A stretch of 64,000 nucleotides of DNA from CAVPGP01 sp963704025 (GCA_963704025.1 CAVPGP010000002.1:806001-870000), one strand, 5' to 3'; counted from the stretch's first letter, positions 44,105 to 53,340 are shown. Notes: generated by a model from the sequence alone, not told the origin. Translations and numbers: made by a program.

Positions 44105-45776
44105 TCATGAGGTCGGGGCGAGCGCGACCACCTCGTCCATCCGGTCGAGCCCTTCGGGCCGATGGGTGATCAGGAGGACGCTGCGGTCGCCGGCCGCGTC
44201 GAGGACGTCGTCCATCAGGCGCTCCGCGGTCTCGGAATCGAGGTGCGCCGTGGGCTCGTCGAGGAGCAGCACGGGTGCCTCGGAGAGCAGCGCGCGGGCG
44301 ATCGATCAGCCGCCGGCGCTGGCCGCCGGAGAGCTGCGTCCCCTCGTCGCCGACGAGCGTGTCGAGCCCGTCCGGCAGCGACTCGACCCAGTCGTCGAGC
44401 CGCGCGCGGTCGAGCGCCTCGTGCAGCGCCTCGTCCGTCGCGTCCGGACGCGCGAGCAGCAGGTTGGCGCGGATGGAGGTGTTGAAGAGGTGCGCGTCCT
44501 GTCCGGCGAGCGCGAACGTCCGGCGCACGTCCTCCTGGCGGTACCTGCGCACGTCGCTGCCGGCGATGCGTGACGCGGCCCGCGCTCGGGATCGAGGAAG
44601 CGGAGGAGCAGGTTCGTGACCGTGGTCTTGCCCGCGCCGCTCGGCCCGACGAGCGCGACGCGCCGGCCCGGCTCGAGCCGCAGGCTCGCGCCGTCGGAGC
44701 GCGGCCGGCTCGTCCGGCGCGTAGCGGGCCGTGACGTCCTGCGAGGGCGATCGAGCGGCCGGGCGGGCGGCGCGGGCAGCGGCTCGGCCGGGTCGCGGAT
44801 CAGCGGCTCGCGGTCCAGCAGCTCGAGCACCCGGCGTCCGGCCGCAGTGGTCGCGGCCAGCTCGCGCGCCGCCACCGGCAGCGGCGCGACGGCCTCGAAC
44901 GACGACGAGCGCGAGCAACGCCAGCGTCGCCACGAGCACGCGGTCGAGCGTCCCCGCGTCGTGGGCGGCCACGGCGACGGCCAGCACGCCGGCGGTCGTG
45001 ACACCGGCGACGAAGCAGCGAGAGCGCCGTCGGCGACGCCGGCCGCGAGCGCGTCGCGGCGGCCGAGGCGCACGAGCTCCGCGTCGGCGCCGCGGACGCG
45101 CGCGAGGCGTCTCGCTCCTCGTGCCCGTAGGCCACCAGCTCGGGCGCGCCGCGGAGCAGCTCCACCAGCTCGGCGGAGAGCTCGCCGCGCGCCGCGGCCT
45201 GGCGCCGGCCGGCGCTGCGCGCGAGGCGCCGCGCCACGACGGGACGCCGACCCCGCGACGCGAGGAGCCCGGCGGCGAGCACGATGCCGGCGGCCGGCAG
45301 CATCACCGCGGCGGCGCAGACGCACGCCGAGCCGACGAGGAGCGCGACGAGCGGCGGGCCGAGCCCGCGGAGGTAGAGGTTCTGGAGCGCGTCGACGTCG
45401 TCGACCATGCGCGCGAGCAGGTCGCCGTGCCGGTAGCCCTCGAGCTGGGCGGGCGCGAGCGGCTCGATCCGCTCGGCGAAGCGCGCCCGGACACGGCCGA
45501 GCGAGCGGAGCGCGAGGTCGTGCGAGGCGAGCCGCTCGAGGTAGCGGGCGAGCGGCCGCGCGAGGCCGAAGAAGCGCACGGCCACGATCGCCACGGTGAG
45601 CGAGAGGATCGGCGGCTGCTCGGCCGCGCGCGAGATCAGGTAGCCGGCGGTCGTCATCAGCCCGACGCCGAACGCGATCGCGAGCGCGCCGAGGACGACG
45701 GTGCCGGCGAAGCGCAGGCGGCCGAACTCGGCGAGCGCGAGCAGGCGAGCTGGTCCGAGCGCGAGTGCCGCCTCAC
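44105..45776 (-). pseudogene. cydC: Thiol reductant ABC exporter subunit CydC, broken by several +1 frameshifts
   Basis: Spread over three frames, the whole of a CydC protein can be read: membrane part (LALAEFGRLRFAGTVVLGALAIAFGVG, TTAGYLISRAAEQPPILSLTV, RYLERLASHDLALRSLGRVRARFAERIEPLAP), then an ATPase with GPSGAGKTT, TFALAGQDAHLFNTSIRANLLLAR, signature LSGGQRRR and a DEPTAHLDSETAE Walker B. It ends ITHRPEGLDRMDEVVALAP at TGA 44105. Breaks near 45115, 45020, 44905, 44740, 44715, 44580 and 44305 are all mended by deleting single bases. With CydD it exports cysteine or glutathione, needed for cytochrome bd assembly. No motif is lost, so sequence error is likelier than decay. GTGA overlap with cydD. 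Confidence 0.8.
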
Positions 45777-47460
45777 GCGGCCGCCTTCGACGTCGCCCCG
45801 ACCGTCGCCCGGCCGCCAGCTCGACGATCCGGTCGGCCCGCGCACGAGCTCCGGCCGGTGGGCGATCACCAGCAGCGTGCAGCTGCCGCCGAGCCGCTCG
45901 ACCGCCTCGGCGACGAGCCCGGCGCTCTCCGGGTCGAGGTGCGCGGTCGGCTCGTCGAGGACGACGAGCGGCGCGTCCGGCGCAGCGAGCGCCCGCGCCA
46001 GGGCGATCCGCTGGCGCTCGCCCGCCGAGAGCGTCCGGCCGCCGTCGCCGACGACCGTCTCGTAGCCGTCCGGCAGCGCGCGTACGAACCCGTCGGCGCC
46101 CGCGCGCCGCGCGGCCTCGCGCACCTGCTCGTCGGACGGCGTCGCGGTCGCCCGAGCCGGATGTTGTCCGCGACGCTGCCGCGGAACAGCGTCGGCCGCT
46201 GCGGCAGCCACGCGACGAGCCGCCGCCACTCCTCCGGCCGGCACGTCCGCGAGGTCGACGCCGCCGACGGTCACCCGCCCAGCGCTCGGCGCGGCCAGCA
46301 GCAGCAGCAGCGACGCGACGGTGCTCTTGCCGGCCCCGCTCTCGCCGATCAGCGCGACGGTCTCACGCGGGAACGCAGCTCGAGGTCGAGCCCGTCCAGC
46401 GACGAGCCCGGCACGTGCCGGATAGGAGAACGACACGCGCTCGAGCCGCACGACCGCACGGCGCCGGGCTCGGCGCCTCGCGCGCACCGCCGGGCCCGAG
46501 GGAGGGAGGCGCGTCGAGCAGCGCGAGCATGCCGCTCCGCGACGGCGAGGCCGTCGGCGCTGGCGTGGAACTGCTCGCCGAGTCGCCGCAGCGGCACGTA
46601 CAGCTCCGGGGCGAGCACCAGCACGGTCAGCCCCGCCTGCAGGCCGAGCCCGCCGTCGACGAGGCGCACGCCGACGGTGACCGCGACGAGCGCGACGCCG
46701 AGCGTCGCCGCCAGCTCGAGCACCGCGCCGGAGAGGAAGCTGACGCGCAGCGTCGCCATCGTCGCGCGCCGGTAGCGGTCGCCGACCTCCGCGACCGCCG
46801 CCGCCTGCGCCGGGCCGCGGTTGAACGCCCGCAGCGTCGGCAGCCCGCGCACGACGTCGAGGAAGTGCGTCGAGAGCAGGCTGAGCGAGCGCCAGCGCCT
46901 GCGCGTCTGCTCCTCCGTGTGCCGGCCGATCAGCCACATGAAGACCGGCACGAGCGGCAGCGTCAGCGAGCATGACGAGCGCAGATGTGAGGTCGATCGA
47001 GCCGACCCAGATGAGCACGGCGACGGGCACGACGCACGCGAGCACGACCTGCGGCAGGTAGCGGGCGAAGTAGGCCTCGAGCGCGTCGACTCCCGGCACG
47101 GCGGCTGCGACGACCTCGGCCGCGTCCGTCCCGTCGAGCGCCGACGGCTGGGAGCGGAGCCGCCGCGTCGACCAGGTCGAGCCGGAGGTCCGAGAGCACC
47201 GTCGCCGCAGCGCGCCGGCCGGCCGCCTCGAACCCCCAGGCCAGACCGCCGCGCGCGGCGAAGACGAGCGCGAGCGCCACGAGGGGCACTCTCACCTCGC
47301 GCAGCGAGGCGCCGTCGAACGACCGCGCCACCACGAGGCCGATCAGCGAGGCCTGCACCAGCAGGAGAAGCGCCGCGGCCAGCCCGATCGCCGTGTCGAC
47401 GCCGAGCAGAACGCGCGCCGCGCGGGCTCGTCGCAGCAGCCGCGGGTCGAGCGCGCGCAC
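45773..47460 (-). pseudogene. cydD: Thiol reductant ABC exporter subunit CydD, broken by many +1 frameshifts
   Basis: From GTG 47460 the start is normal (RALDPRLLRRARAARVLLGVDTAIGLAAALLLLVQ). The frame then shifts near 47160, 46968, 46531, 46455 and several more times to about 45810. Joined pieces give PGVDALEAYFARYLPQVVLA, VFMWLIGRHTEEQTRRRWRSLS, Walker A GESGAGKST, NIRLGRPDASDEQVREAA, LSAGERQRIALARALAA and DEPTAHLDPESAG. Deleting single bases restores consensus even at closely spaced pairs (for example ELRPAETVAL near 46370 and LGRPDASDEQV near 46150). It heads the cydDC pair and starts two bases after the cydB stop. Confidence 0.8.
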
Positions 47461-47461
47461 C

Positions 47462-48475
47462 CTAGGCGGACGCGTCCTCGCCCGTGAGGCGACCGCGGAA
47501 CACGTGGTACGTCCAGCCCTGGTAGAGGAGGACGACGGGCGTCACGATCAGCGCGACGACCGACATGACGGCGAGCGTGTAATGGGCGGAGGCGGAGTTC
47601 GAGACCGTGAGGCTGTTGTCGAACGAGGGGGACGAGACGAGAACGCGCGGATAGAGGCTGGTGAAGAGCGTCGCCACGGTGAGGACGATGCCGACGGCCG
47701 TCATCGTGAAGCCTCGTCCGGTGCGGCCGCGCGCGACGAAGAGCACGGCGAGCAGCAGCGCCAGCACCGCGAGCGCCGCCGGGAGGACAGGCGGGAAGAC
47801 GTCCTTGTCGTTCCGATCGACCGCGACGACGACGGTCCAGACGAGGAAGACGGCCCCCAGGAGCGCCGCCGGCACAGAGAGCCGCTTCGCCGTCTCGAGC
47901 GCGCGCTCGCAGAGCTCTCCGCTCGTGCGGAGCGTGAGGAAGGTCGCCCCGTGGAACGCGAACAGGACGACCACGGTGACCCCGCCGAGCAGCGTGTAGC
48001 CGCTGAACAGGTCCCAGAAGTCCCCGGCGTAGTTGCCGTCCGAGTCCAGCGGCACGCCGTGGAGGAGATTCGCGAGCGCGATCCCCCAGAGCAGCGGCGC
48101 CCCGACGCTGCCGAAGACGTTGGCCCCGGTCCAGAACGCCCGCCAGCGGAGGCTGTCGCGCTTGGTGCGCCACTCGAACGAGACGACGCGCACGATCAGG
48201 CAGACGAGCACGAGCAGCAGCGCGATGTAGAAGCCGGAGAACAGGGTCGCGTACCAGGCCGGGAAGGCGGCGAACGTCGCGGCTCCCGCAACCACGAGCC
48301 ACACCTCGTTGCCGTCCCAGACCGGCCCGATCGTCCCGAGGAAGATGCCGCGCTCGCGCTCGTCGCGGGGCACGAACGGCAGCAGCATGCCGACGCCGAA
48401 ATCGAAGCCCTCGAGCACGAAGTAGCCCGACCAGAAGAAGGCGATCAGGCAGAACCAGAGGATCTGGAGCGTCAT
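47462..48475 (-). CDS. cydB: Cytochrome bd ubiquinol/menaquinol oxidase subunit II
   Basis: 337 residues, eight to nine membrane helices: TLQILWFCLIAFFWSGYFVLEGFDFGVGMLLPF (the GFDFG motif of CydB), IGPVWDGNEVWLVVAGAATFAAFP and SVGAPLLWGIALANLLHGVPL. The reading frame is fully intact, in contrast to the adjacent cydDC. Start 48475 overlaps the cydA stop by one base (TGATG). Confidence 0.92.
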   Translation of the reverse strand: MTLQILWFCLIAFFWSGYFVLEGFDFGVGMLLPFVPRDERERGIFLGTIGPVWDGNEVWLVVAGAATFAAFPAWYATLFSGFYIALLLVLVCLIVRVVSFEWRTKRDSLRWRAFWTGANVFGSVGAPLLWGIALANLLHGVPLDSDGNYAGDFWDLFSGYTLLGGVTVVVLFAFHGATFLTLRTSGELCERALETAKRLSVPAALLGAVFLVWTVVVAVDRNDKDVFPPVLPAALAVLALLLAVLFVARGRTGRGFTMTAVGIVLTVATLFTSLYPRVLVSSPSFDNSLTVSNSASAHYTLAVMSVVALIVTPVVLLYQGWTYHVFRGRLTGEDASA

Positions 48476-49863
48476 CAGTAAGTCACCGCCGCCGGAGCTT
48501 CCTCGGGCGCCGTCGGCGCGTTCGGGCTCGCGTAGCGCCGCATGAGCACGAAGTCGACGACGGCGAGCGCGCCGTACAGCGACGCGAAGACGGCGAGGCT
48601 CGCGACGAGCATGGCGGTGCTGACGTTGGGCGAGTTGGCGTCGGAGGTGCGCAGCAGCCCCTGCACGATCCAGGGCTGGCGCCCCACCTCGGTCAGCACC
48701 CAGCCGGCCAGCGCGGCCAGGAACGGGAACGCGATCGTCACCACCGCCGTCCACTGGAACCAGCGGGCGTGCTCGAGCTTGCGCCGGCGGTAGAGGTAGG
48801 CACCCACCAGCGAGACGAGAAACACGAGCGTCCCGAGGTACGCCATGATCCGCATGCTCCAGTAGACGGCCCTGAGCGGCGGGATGTAGTTCCCGCGCCC
48901 GTACTTCACCGTCTCCTGGTCCTGGTTCTCGTTGATCCCCACGACCTTCCCGTTGAACGAGCCCGTGGCCAGGAACGAGAGCAGGCGCGGGATCTCGATC
49001 GAGAACGACGGTGTCTGGTCGCTCGTCGTGAACCCGCCGATCTGGAAGAGCGAGAAGGCGCACGGCTGGCAGGTGTCCCACTGCGCCTCGGTCGCCGCGA
49101 TCTTCATCGGCTGCAGCTCCGTCGTCACGATGCCGAAGTTGCTTCCGAACCAGAGGTTGAGCGCGGAGACCGGCACCAGCACGATCAGGGCGAGCTTCGC
49201 CGCGCGGAGGAACAGCTCCGTGTCGCGCCCGCGCGCTAGATGCCAGCAGGCGACGCCGAGGATCACCACCGAGGCGGTCGTCAGTCCGACCAGCATCGTG
49301 TGTCCGAAGGCCCAGAGCGCGAACTTGCTGGAGACGAGATCCCAGACGCTCGTCAGCTGCGCCTGCCCGTCGACGATCTTGTAGCCGACCGGGTGCTGCA
49401 TCCAGGAGTTCGCGACGAGGATGAAGTACCCGGACAGCCACGACCCGAGCGCCGCGAGCCAGATGGTGGCCAGGTGGACGCGCTTCGAGAGCCGGTTCCA
49501 GCCGAAGATCCAGAGCCCCAGGAACGTCGACTCGAGGAAGAACGCGGCCAGCCCCTCGACCGCGAGCGGCGCGCCGAAGATGTTGCCGACGAACTTCGAG
49601 TAGACGGCCCAGTTCATCCCGAACTGGAACTCCTGCACGAGCCCCGTCGCGACGCCGATCGCGAAGTTGATCAGCATCAAGGTGCCGAAGAAGCGGGTCA
49701 GCCGCAGCCAGGCCTCGTCCCCGCTCCGATGCCAGAGCGTCTGCATCACCGCGACGAGCGGCGCGAGGCCGAGCGTCAGCGGCACGAACAGAAAGTGATA
49801 GAGCGAGGTGGTCGCGAACTGGATGCGTGCGAGGTCGACCGTGGTCGACGCGAGCGGGCTCAC
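48475..49863 (-). CDS. cydA: Cytochrome bd oxidase subunit I
   Basis: 462 residues. Haem ligands are visible: His23 in SLYHFLFVPLTLGL (equivalent to E. coli His19), His in WAFGHTMLVG (His186 equivalent), and Met in the PWIV/VGRQPWIVQGLL-side region. The quinol loop is the short type with GRGNYIPPLRAVYWSMRIM. With cydB it reduces O2 to water at high affinity from menaquinol. It leads cydABDC. Confidence 0.93.
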   Translation of the reverse strand: MSPLASTTVDLARIQFATTSLYHFLFVPLTLGLAPLVAVMQTLWHRSGDEAWLRLTRFFGTLMLINFAIGVATGLVQEFQFGMNWAVYSKFVGNIFGAPLAVEGLAAFFLESTFLGLWIFGWNRLSKRVHLATIWLAALGSWLSGYFILVANSWMQHPVGYKIVDGQAQLTSVWDLVSSKFALWAFGHTMLVGLTTASVVILGVACWHLARGRDTELFLRAAKLALIVLVPVSALNLWFGSNFGIVTTELQPMKIAATEAQWDTCQPCAFSLFQIGGFTTSDQTPSFSIEIPRLLSFLATGSFNGKVVGINENQDQETVKYGRGNYIPPLRAVYWSMRIMAYLGTLVFLVSLVGAYLYRRRKLEHARWFQWTAVVTIAFPFLAALAGWVLTEVGRQPWIVQGLLRTSDANSPNVSTAMLVASLAVFASLYGALAVVDFVLMRRYASPNAPTAPEEAPAAVTY

Positions 49864-49978
49864 CCGGCGTCCTCGATCGCAAACCCGGTCACGACCTCAC
49901 TGCTCCCACGACCTCACCGCTCCATCGTCGCGCGCTCCCACGGCCCGGCAATTGTCCGGCACGAGCACGCGGCGGTCG

Positions 49979-49995
49979 TCATCCGGATGGGACGA
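49979..49995. promoter_or_regulatory. Candidate regulon operator, site 10
   Basis: TCATCC-N5-GGACGA, 115 bp upstream of cydA. It is the only site whose long half-site points away from the gene it would serve. Confidence 0.45.
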
Positions 49996-50068
49996 TTCAC
50001 GCTTTGGAGCTCCACGCTCGCAAGGCGAGGGCGGCCAGAGCACTCGGCCGCCCTCCCGCTTGCGATGA

Positions 50069-50626
50069 TCAGGCCTCGGCCGACCCGGTCGACGCCGACT
50101 CGGCGGAGTCGGCCGCCTGGGCCGCGAGGCCGAGGGCGACGAGGTCCGTGGGATGGATCCACTCGTCGGCGAGCGGGACGCCGCCCGCGGCGGCGATCTT
50201 GTCCCTGAGCGGGATCGCCCACCGGTGCTCGAGCAGCGCAATCGCAGCGGTGCTGCCCTCCGGGATGGCGTCGGCGAGGTACCGGGCCTCCTCCTCGTCG
50301 AAGACATGGCCGTCCTCGAGTGCGGCGGCGCCCAGCGCAGCACCCGCCTCGAGTCCCTCCTCGCCTTGTGCTCCAAGCCCGATCAGGCCCCCGACGATCG
50401 CCCCGAACTCGACCGCCTCGTCGGGGGTCAGGTCGCTCGACTGGATGACCTCGATCTCGCCGCCCACGCGCTTCTCCACGATCAGAAGGTCGATCAGGCG
50501 GACGATACCGGCGTCGCCGAGACGGCGGAGCTCGGGCATGATCTCGCCCTCGAACCGCGTCCGGTCGAACTCGAGGACCAGCATCTGCACCGGGCCGAAC
50601 GGCAGCGTCCCCTCGCCCGTGCTCAC
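50069..50626 (-). CDS. DUF6325 family protein (copy 3)
   Basis: 185 residues from GTG 50626: PFGPVQMLVLEFDRTRFEGEIMPELRRLGDAGIVRLIDLLIVEK, the Gly/Ala-rich hairpin AIVGGLIGLGAQGEEGLEAGAALGAAAL, DGHVFDEEEARYLADAIPEGSTAAIALLEHRWAIPLRDKIAAAGG. The GTG overlaps the TGA of a tiny SHOCT-like frame just upstream; the frame is open to 50692, but that part is the SHOCT sequence read out of phase. Confidence 0.78.
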   Translation of the reverse strand: MSTGEGTLPFGPVQMLVLEFDRTRFEGEIMPELRRLGDAGIVRLIDLLIVEKRVGGEIEVIQSSDLTPDEAVEFGAIVGGLIGLGAQGEEGLEAGAALGAAALEDGHVFDEEEARYLADAIPEGSTAAIALLEHRWAIPLRDKIAAAGGVPLADEWIHPTDLVALGLAAQAADSAESASTGSAEA

Positions 50627-50692
50627 AAGGCCCCCTGCAGCTTGGCCTTCTGGTCGAACTCTTCCTCCGTGAGGATGCCCGGGTCCTTGCAT
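50624..50692 (-). pseudogene. Tiny SHOCT-like reading frame, one base out of phase with its start
   Basis: ATG 50692 has AAAGGAG eight bases upstream but leads into a non-homologous frame. One base later the sequence reads KDPGILTEEEFDQKAKLQGAL, a clear SHOCT motif (small oligomerisation domain), and stops at a TGA overlapping the DUF6325 GTG. Deleting the C after the ATG gives a 22-residue SHOCT peptide coupled to DUF6325. It is unusually short; a longer original is possible. Confidence 0.45.
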
Positions 50693-50806
50693 GGTTCAGA
50701 TCTCCTTTCTCGGTCAAGCGGCGGGGACGGCCGTGGAGCGCGTCCTGAAGCTCCTTCTTGGTTGATGTCGATCCCCGGAGAGTCGCCAGCAGCGGCTTCC
50801 GCCGCA

Positions 50807-50823
50807 TCGTCCGGTTTGGATGA
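50807..50823. promoter_or_regulatory. Candidate regulon operator, site 11
   Basis: TCGTCC-N5-GGATGA, flanked symmetrically by CA and TG (CATCGTCC ... GGATGATG), between divergent genes: 90 bp from the DUF7144-like start and 114 bp from the SHOCT/DUF6325 start. Confidence 0.55.
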
Positions 50824-50913
50824 TGTCGCGGCGCCCTCGGTCGCGGAGGGTATTCCGCGCGGGGGCGACGTGCGCCCGCGGGACGGAAATCGTCGAACGG
50901 AGGAGTCAAGCGT

Positions 50914-51328
50914 ATGGCATCGATCGAGGGGAACTACGCGGACCAGGCCCCGCAGGGAGTCGGCTGGGTCCTCTTCGCGGCAGTCATGCTCGGGCTCGCA
51001 GGGACGTGGAACTTCATCGACGGCATCCTCGCCATCGGCGAGCTCCAGGGTGTACGTCGGGCACACGACGTTCGTGTTCAGCGGCCTGAGCACGTGGGGC
51101 TGGATCGTGATGATCCTCGGCGTCCTGCAGCTCCTGGCCGCCTTCGCCCTCGTCGGCGGGAGCGAGCTCGCGCGGTGGTTCGGCATCGCCGTTGCCGGTC
51201 TGAACGCCATCGGGCAGCTCTTCTTCATCGCGGCCTACCCGTGGTGGGCGATCTCCATGTTCACCATCGACCTGCTGATCATCTACGCGCTCGCCGTGTA
51301 CGGGGGAGCCCGGCTGCGCCAGGCCTGA
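50914..51328 (+). pseudogene. DUF7144-like four-helix membrane protein with a +1 frameshift
   Basis: ATG 50914 has GGAGG upstream. Frame one gives QGVGWVLFAAVMLGLAGTWNFIDGILAIG; from about 51042 the protein continues one frame over: SSRVYVGHTTFVFSGLSTWGWIV, LGVLQLLAAFALVGGSELARWFGI, WWAISMFTIDLLIIYALAVYG. Removing one G (ggc-g-agc near 51042) joins them into about 137 residues. Four helices with WNFIDG and WGW are typical of this actinobacterial family of unknown function. Confidence 0.7.
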
Positions 51329-51357
51329 CCCTGGCCGGATCTGAGCAAGTCTTCTCC

Positions 51358-51398
51358 GGCGCTCACGAGCCCGCCGCGTAGGCGGGCTCGTGAGCGCC
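51358..51398. terminator. 18-bp perfect stem-loop after the DUF7144-like gene
   Basis: GGCGCTCACGAGCCCGCC - GCGTA - GGCGGGCTCGTGAGCGCC, with no mismatch, 29 bp after the stop. It abuts a second palindrome. Confidence 0.7.
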
Positions 51399-51423
51399 CG
51401 CCGGTAGAGCGCTCTACCGGCGG
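51398..51423. terminator. 26-bp perfect palindrome without a loop
   Basis: CCGCCGGTAGAGC directly followed by its reverse complement. It overlaps the stop codon of the small Arg-rich frame on the minus strand; together with the previous stem it separates convergent units. Confidence 0.6.
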
Positions 51424-51473
51424 CGGGCGGTGCGCCGGCTCGTGCGCCGCGCGACTCTACGTGCTCCGATCAT
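51414..51473 (-). CDS. Tiny arginine-rich peptide frame
   Basis: 19 codons from ATG 51473 with GAGGAAG upstream: MIGARRVARRTSRRTARRR. It follows the DUF6325 stop by 16 bp. Arg-rich segments like this precede SHOCT domains in related actinobacterial proteins, so it may be the stump of such a protein or a real small gene. Confidence 0.35.
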   Translation of the reverse strand: MIGARRVARRTSRRTARRR

Positions 51474-51489
51474 CGTCTTCCTCCTCGGG

Positions 51490-52044
51490 TCAGGTGGTGG
51501 TTCCGGCCTTGGCCTTGGTCTGCTCCATCGCGTGCAGCTCGTTGGCCTCTTCGGCCGTGTGGAGCCCGACCTCGACGAGGTCGAGCGGGCTGATGAAGCC
51601 GTCGGCGATCCGGAAGCCGCCTGCGCGCGCGATGGCGTCACGCAGCGGCACCGCCCAGTGGTGCTCGAGCAGGATGAGCGCGGCGGCCGAGTCGTTCGGG
51701 ATGTCCTCGATCACGTCCCAGGCGTCCTCGTCCGAGAACGCGTGGATGCCCTCGGCTCCCGCCTCCGCTCCGGCGACGGCGCCGGCTTCCATTCCCTCCT
51801 CACCCTCGATCCCGAGGCCGATCAGAGCGCCGATCACGGTTCCGACCTCGATCGCCTCGTCCTTTGTCAGGGTGCTGAGGTGCTCGATCTCGATCTCCCC
51901 GTCTGCATCCTTGTAGACGGCGAGCGAGTCGATCACGCGCACGGTGTCGTTCTCCTTCAGGCGTTCCAGCTCCTGGATGATCTCACCGTGGAAGTTCGGG
52001 CTCTCGAAGCCCAGGACGATGAGTTGCACAGGTCCGATTGCCAC
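51490..52044 (-). CDS. DUF6325 family protein (copy 4)
   Basis: 184 residues from GTG 52044 (AAAGGAG five bases upstream): AIGPVQLIVLGFESPNFHGEIIQELERLKENDTVRVIDSLAVYKDADG, hairpin GTVIGALIGLGIEGEEGMEAGAVAGAEAG, FSDEDAWDVIEDIPNDSAAALILLEHHWAVPLRDAIARAGG. The invariant EHRW is EHHW here. An operator copy lies 80 bp upstream. Confidence 0.8.
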   Translation of the reverse strand: MAIGPVQLIVLGFESPNFHGEIIQELERLKENDTVRVIDSLAVYKDADGEIEIEHLSTLTKDEAIEVGTVIGALIGLGIEGEEGMEAGAVAGAEAGAEGIHAFSDEDAWDVIEDIPNDSAAALILLEHHWAVPLRDAIARAGGFRIADGFISPLDLVEVGLHTAEEANELHAMEQTKAKAGTTT

Positions 52045-52101
52045 GTGTTCTCCTTTCGTTGCGGCTGTCGCTCCCCTGAGCACAGGTGTGAACCCAGGGT
52101 C

Positions 52102-53301
52102 TCACCCGGTGGGCGCAGCGCGCATCACCCCGTCGGCATGAAGCTGCGGCCCGGCCTCCACCGGGCTGCGATCCGCGTGGACCACGACCGTGCCGGCGAT
52201 GTAGTCGGCGAGCCCCCGCCTCCTTCGGTCGAAGAGGACGGGCAGGAACCCCGCGAAGAACGGCACGATCGCGAGCAGGACTCCCACGAATCTCACCAGC
52301 GAGCGGCCGAACCCGAGCGGCCTGCCGTCGGCGCGGTCGACGCGGAGCCGCATCAGCCCCATGCCGGGTGTCTGGCCCGCGAGCGACCAGAACCCGGCGA
52401 AGTAGCCGCCGGCCACGAGCAACCAGCCAACAGCCGCCAGCGTCGCGGCGAGCCACTGCGGACGCAGGCCACCGACGAGGGACGCAACGAGCGCGACGAC
52501 GCCGGCTCCGACGAGGTAGATGCCGAGGGCCAGCAGCAGGTCGATCACGAATGCGACCGCCCTCGAGCTCAGGCCCGCATAGGACGCCTCCTGGGTTCCG
52601 GGCGCCGGCCGGCGAAGCGCGTGCCTTGCCCCGCGCTCGATTGCGTCGTCGGCGTGTGCCGCCCGGTCCCGGACCGTCTCCGACGCGTCCTGCACGAACC
52701 CTGCCGTCTGGCTCGTGAGGGCGTCGCGGACCCCGGGGCTCGACGCCGCCTGGGCTATCAGCCGCTGCCCTTCGGGGCTCTGCAGCGTCTTCTCGAACGC
52801 CGGGCTCGCGATCAGCTGCCGGGCCAGCCGCTCGGTCGCCTCCTGGTCGAAGGACTCGACGATCGCCGCCTGGAGCTCAGGGTCGGCGAGGACCTGGCGG
52901 AGCACCCGCTCGACGACGTGGTGCTCGACGAGCACGCGCGCGGCCTCGTCCGCCGCGGACCCGGCGACGGCGCTCTCCACCCGCTCGCGCCCCTGCGCGG
53001 CCGCTTCGCTGCCGGTGTCCGCGAGCCTGTCGACCTGCCGTCGCACGACGCGCGAGCGTGAGACGAGGCGGGCCGGGAGAAGCGCCAGGCGCGCGACCGA
53101 GGCACCCGCGTTCGCAGCGACCACCACGACCCCGACGGAGACGTCCCGTCCGCGCGGCGCCGGCTCCGGACCGCCCTTCGGCGAGACAGCCTCGAGCGCT
53201 CCGGGCTCGGCCGCGGCAGCCTCGGCCGCAGGCTCGGTCGTTCCAGGCTCGGTCGCTCCAGGCTCGGTCATTTCAGACTCGGTCGTTTCAGGGTCGGTCA
53301 T
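52102..53301 (-). CDS. RDD family membrane protein with a long N-terminal helical region
   Basis: About 399 residues. The N-terminus is a low-complexity Thr/Glu/Pro/Ala stretch encoded by 15-bp repeats. A 150-residue region rich in Ala, Arg and Glu follows (DPELQAAIVESFDQEATERLARQLIASPAFEKTL). The C-terminal RDD domain has three helices: SYAGLSSRAVAFVIDLLLALG, a middle LAATLAAVGWLLVAGGYFAGFW and GQTPGMGLMRLRVDRADGRPLG ... RRRRGLADYIAGTVVV. Starts at 53331, 53316 and 53301 are possible; 53301 keeps an upstream operator at 39 bp. Confidence 0.78.
   Translation of the reverse strand: MTDPETTESEMTEPGATEPGTTEPAAEAAAAEPGALEAVSPKGGPEPAPRGRDVSVGVVVVAANAGASVARLALLPARLVSRSRVVRRQVDRLADTGSEAAAQGRERVESAVAGSAADEAARVLVEHHVVERVLRQVLADPELQAAIVESFDQEATERLARQLIASPAFEKTLQSPEGQRLIAQAASSPGVRDALTSQTAGFVQDASETVRDRAAHADDAIERGARHALRRPAPGTQEASYAGLSSRAVAFVIDLLLALGIYLVGAGVVALVASLVGGLRPQWLAATLAAVGWLLVAGGYFAGFWSLAGQTPGMGLMRLRVDRADGRPLGFGRSLVRFVGVLLAIVPFFAGFLPVLFDRRRRGLADYIAGTVVVHADRSPVEAGPQLHADGVMRAAPTG
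52125..52141. promoter_or_regulatory. Candidate regulon operator, site 12
   Basis: TCACCC-N5-GCATGA, 80 bp upstream of DUF6325 copy 4. It lies at the very 3' end of the RDD gene, so it is partly coding. Confidence 0.4.
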
Positions 53302-53331
53302 TCCAGCCTCGATCATTCCATGCTCGTCCAT
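53216..53331. repeat. 15-bp tandem repeats in the start of the RDD gene
   Basis: About seven diverged units of the type GGCTCGGTCGTTCCA, encoding repeats of Met/Thr-Thr-Glu-Pro/Ser-Xaa on the minus strand. The 15-bp period keeps the frame, so copy number can vary without breaking the gene. Confidence 0.7.
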
Positions 53332-53340
53332 CGCCCGTGT

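Noticed and set aside
45773..45776. Natural CydD-CydC fusion, as found in some Streptomyces
   Set aside because: One frame does run through the junction, but a GTGA stop/start overlap is present and the frames there are disturbed by insertions, so separate coupled genes are the simpler reading.
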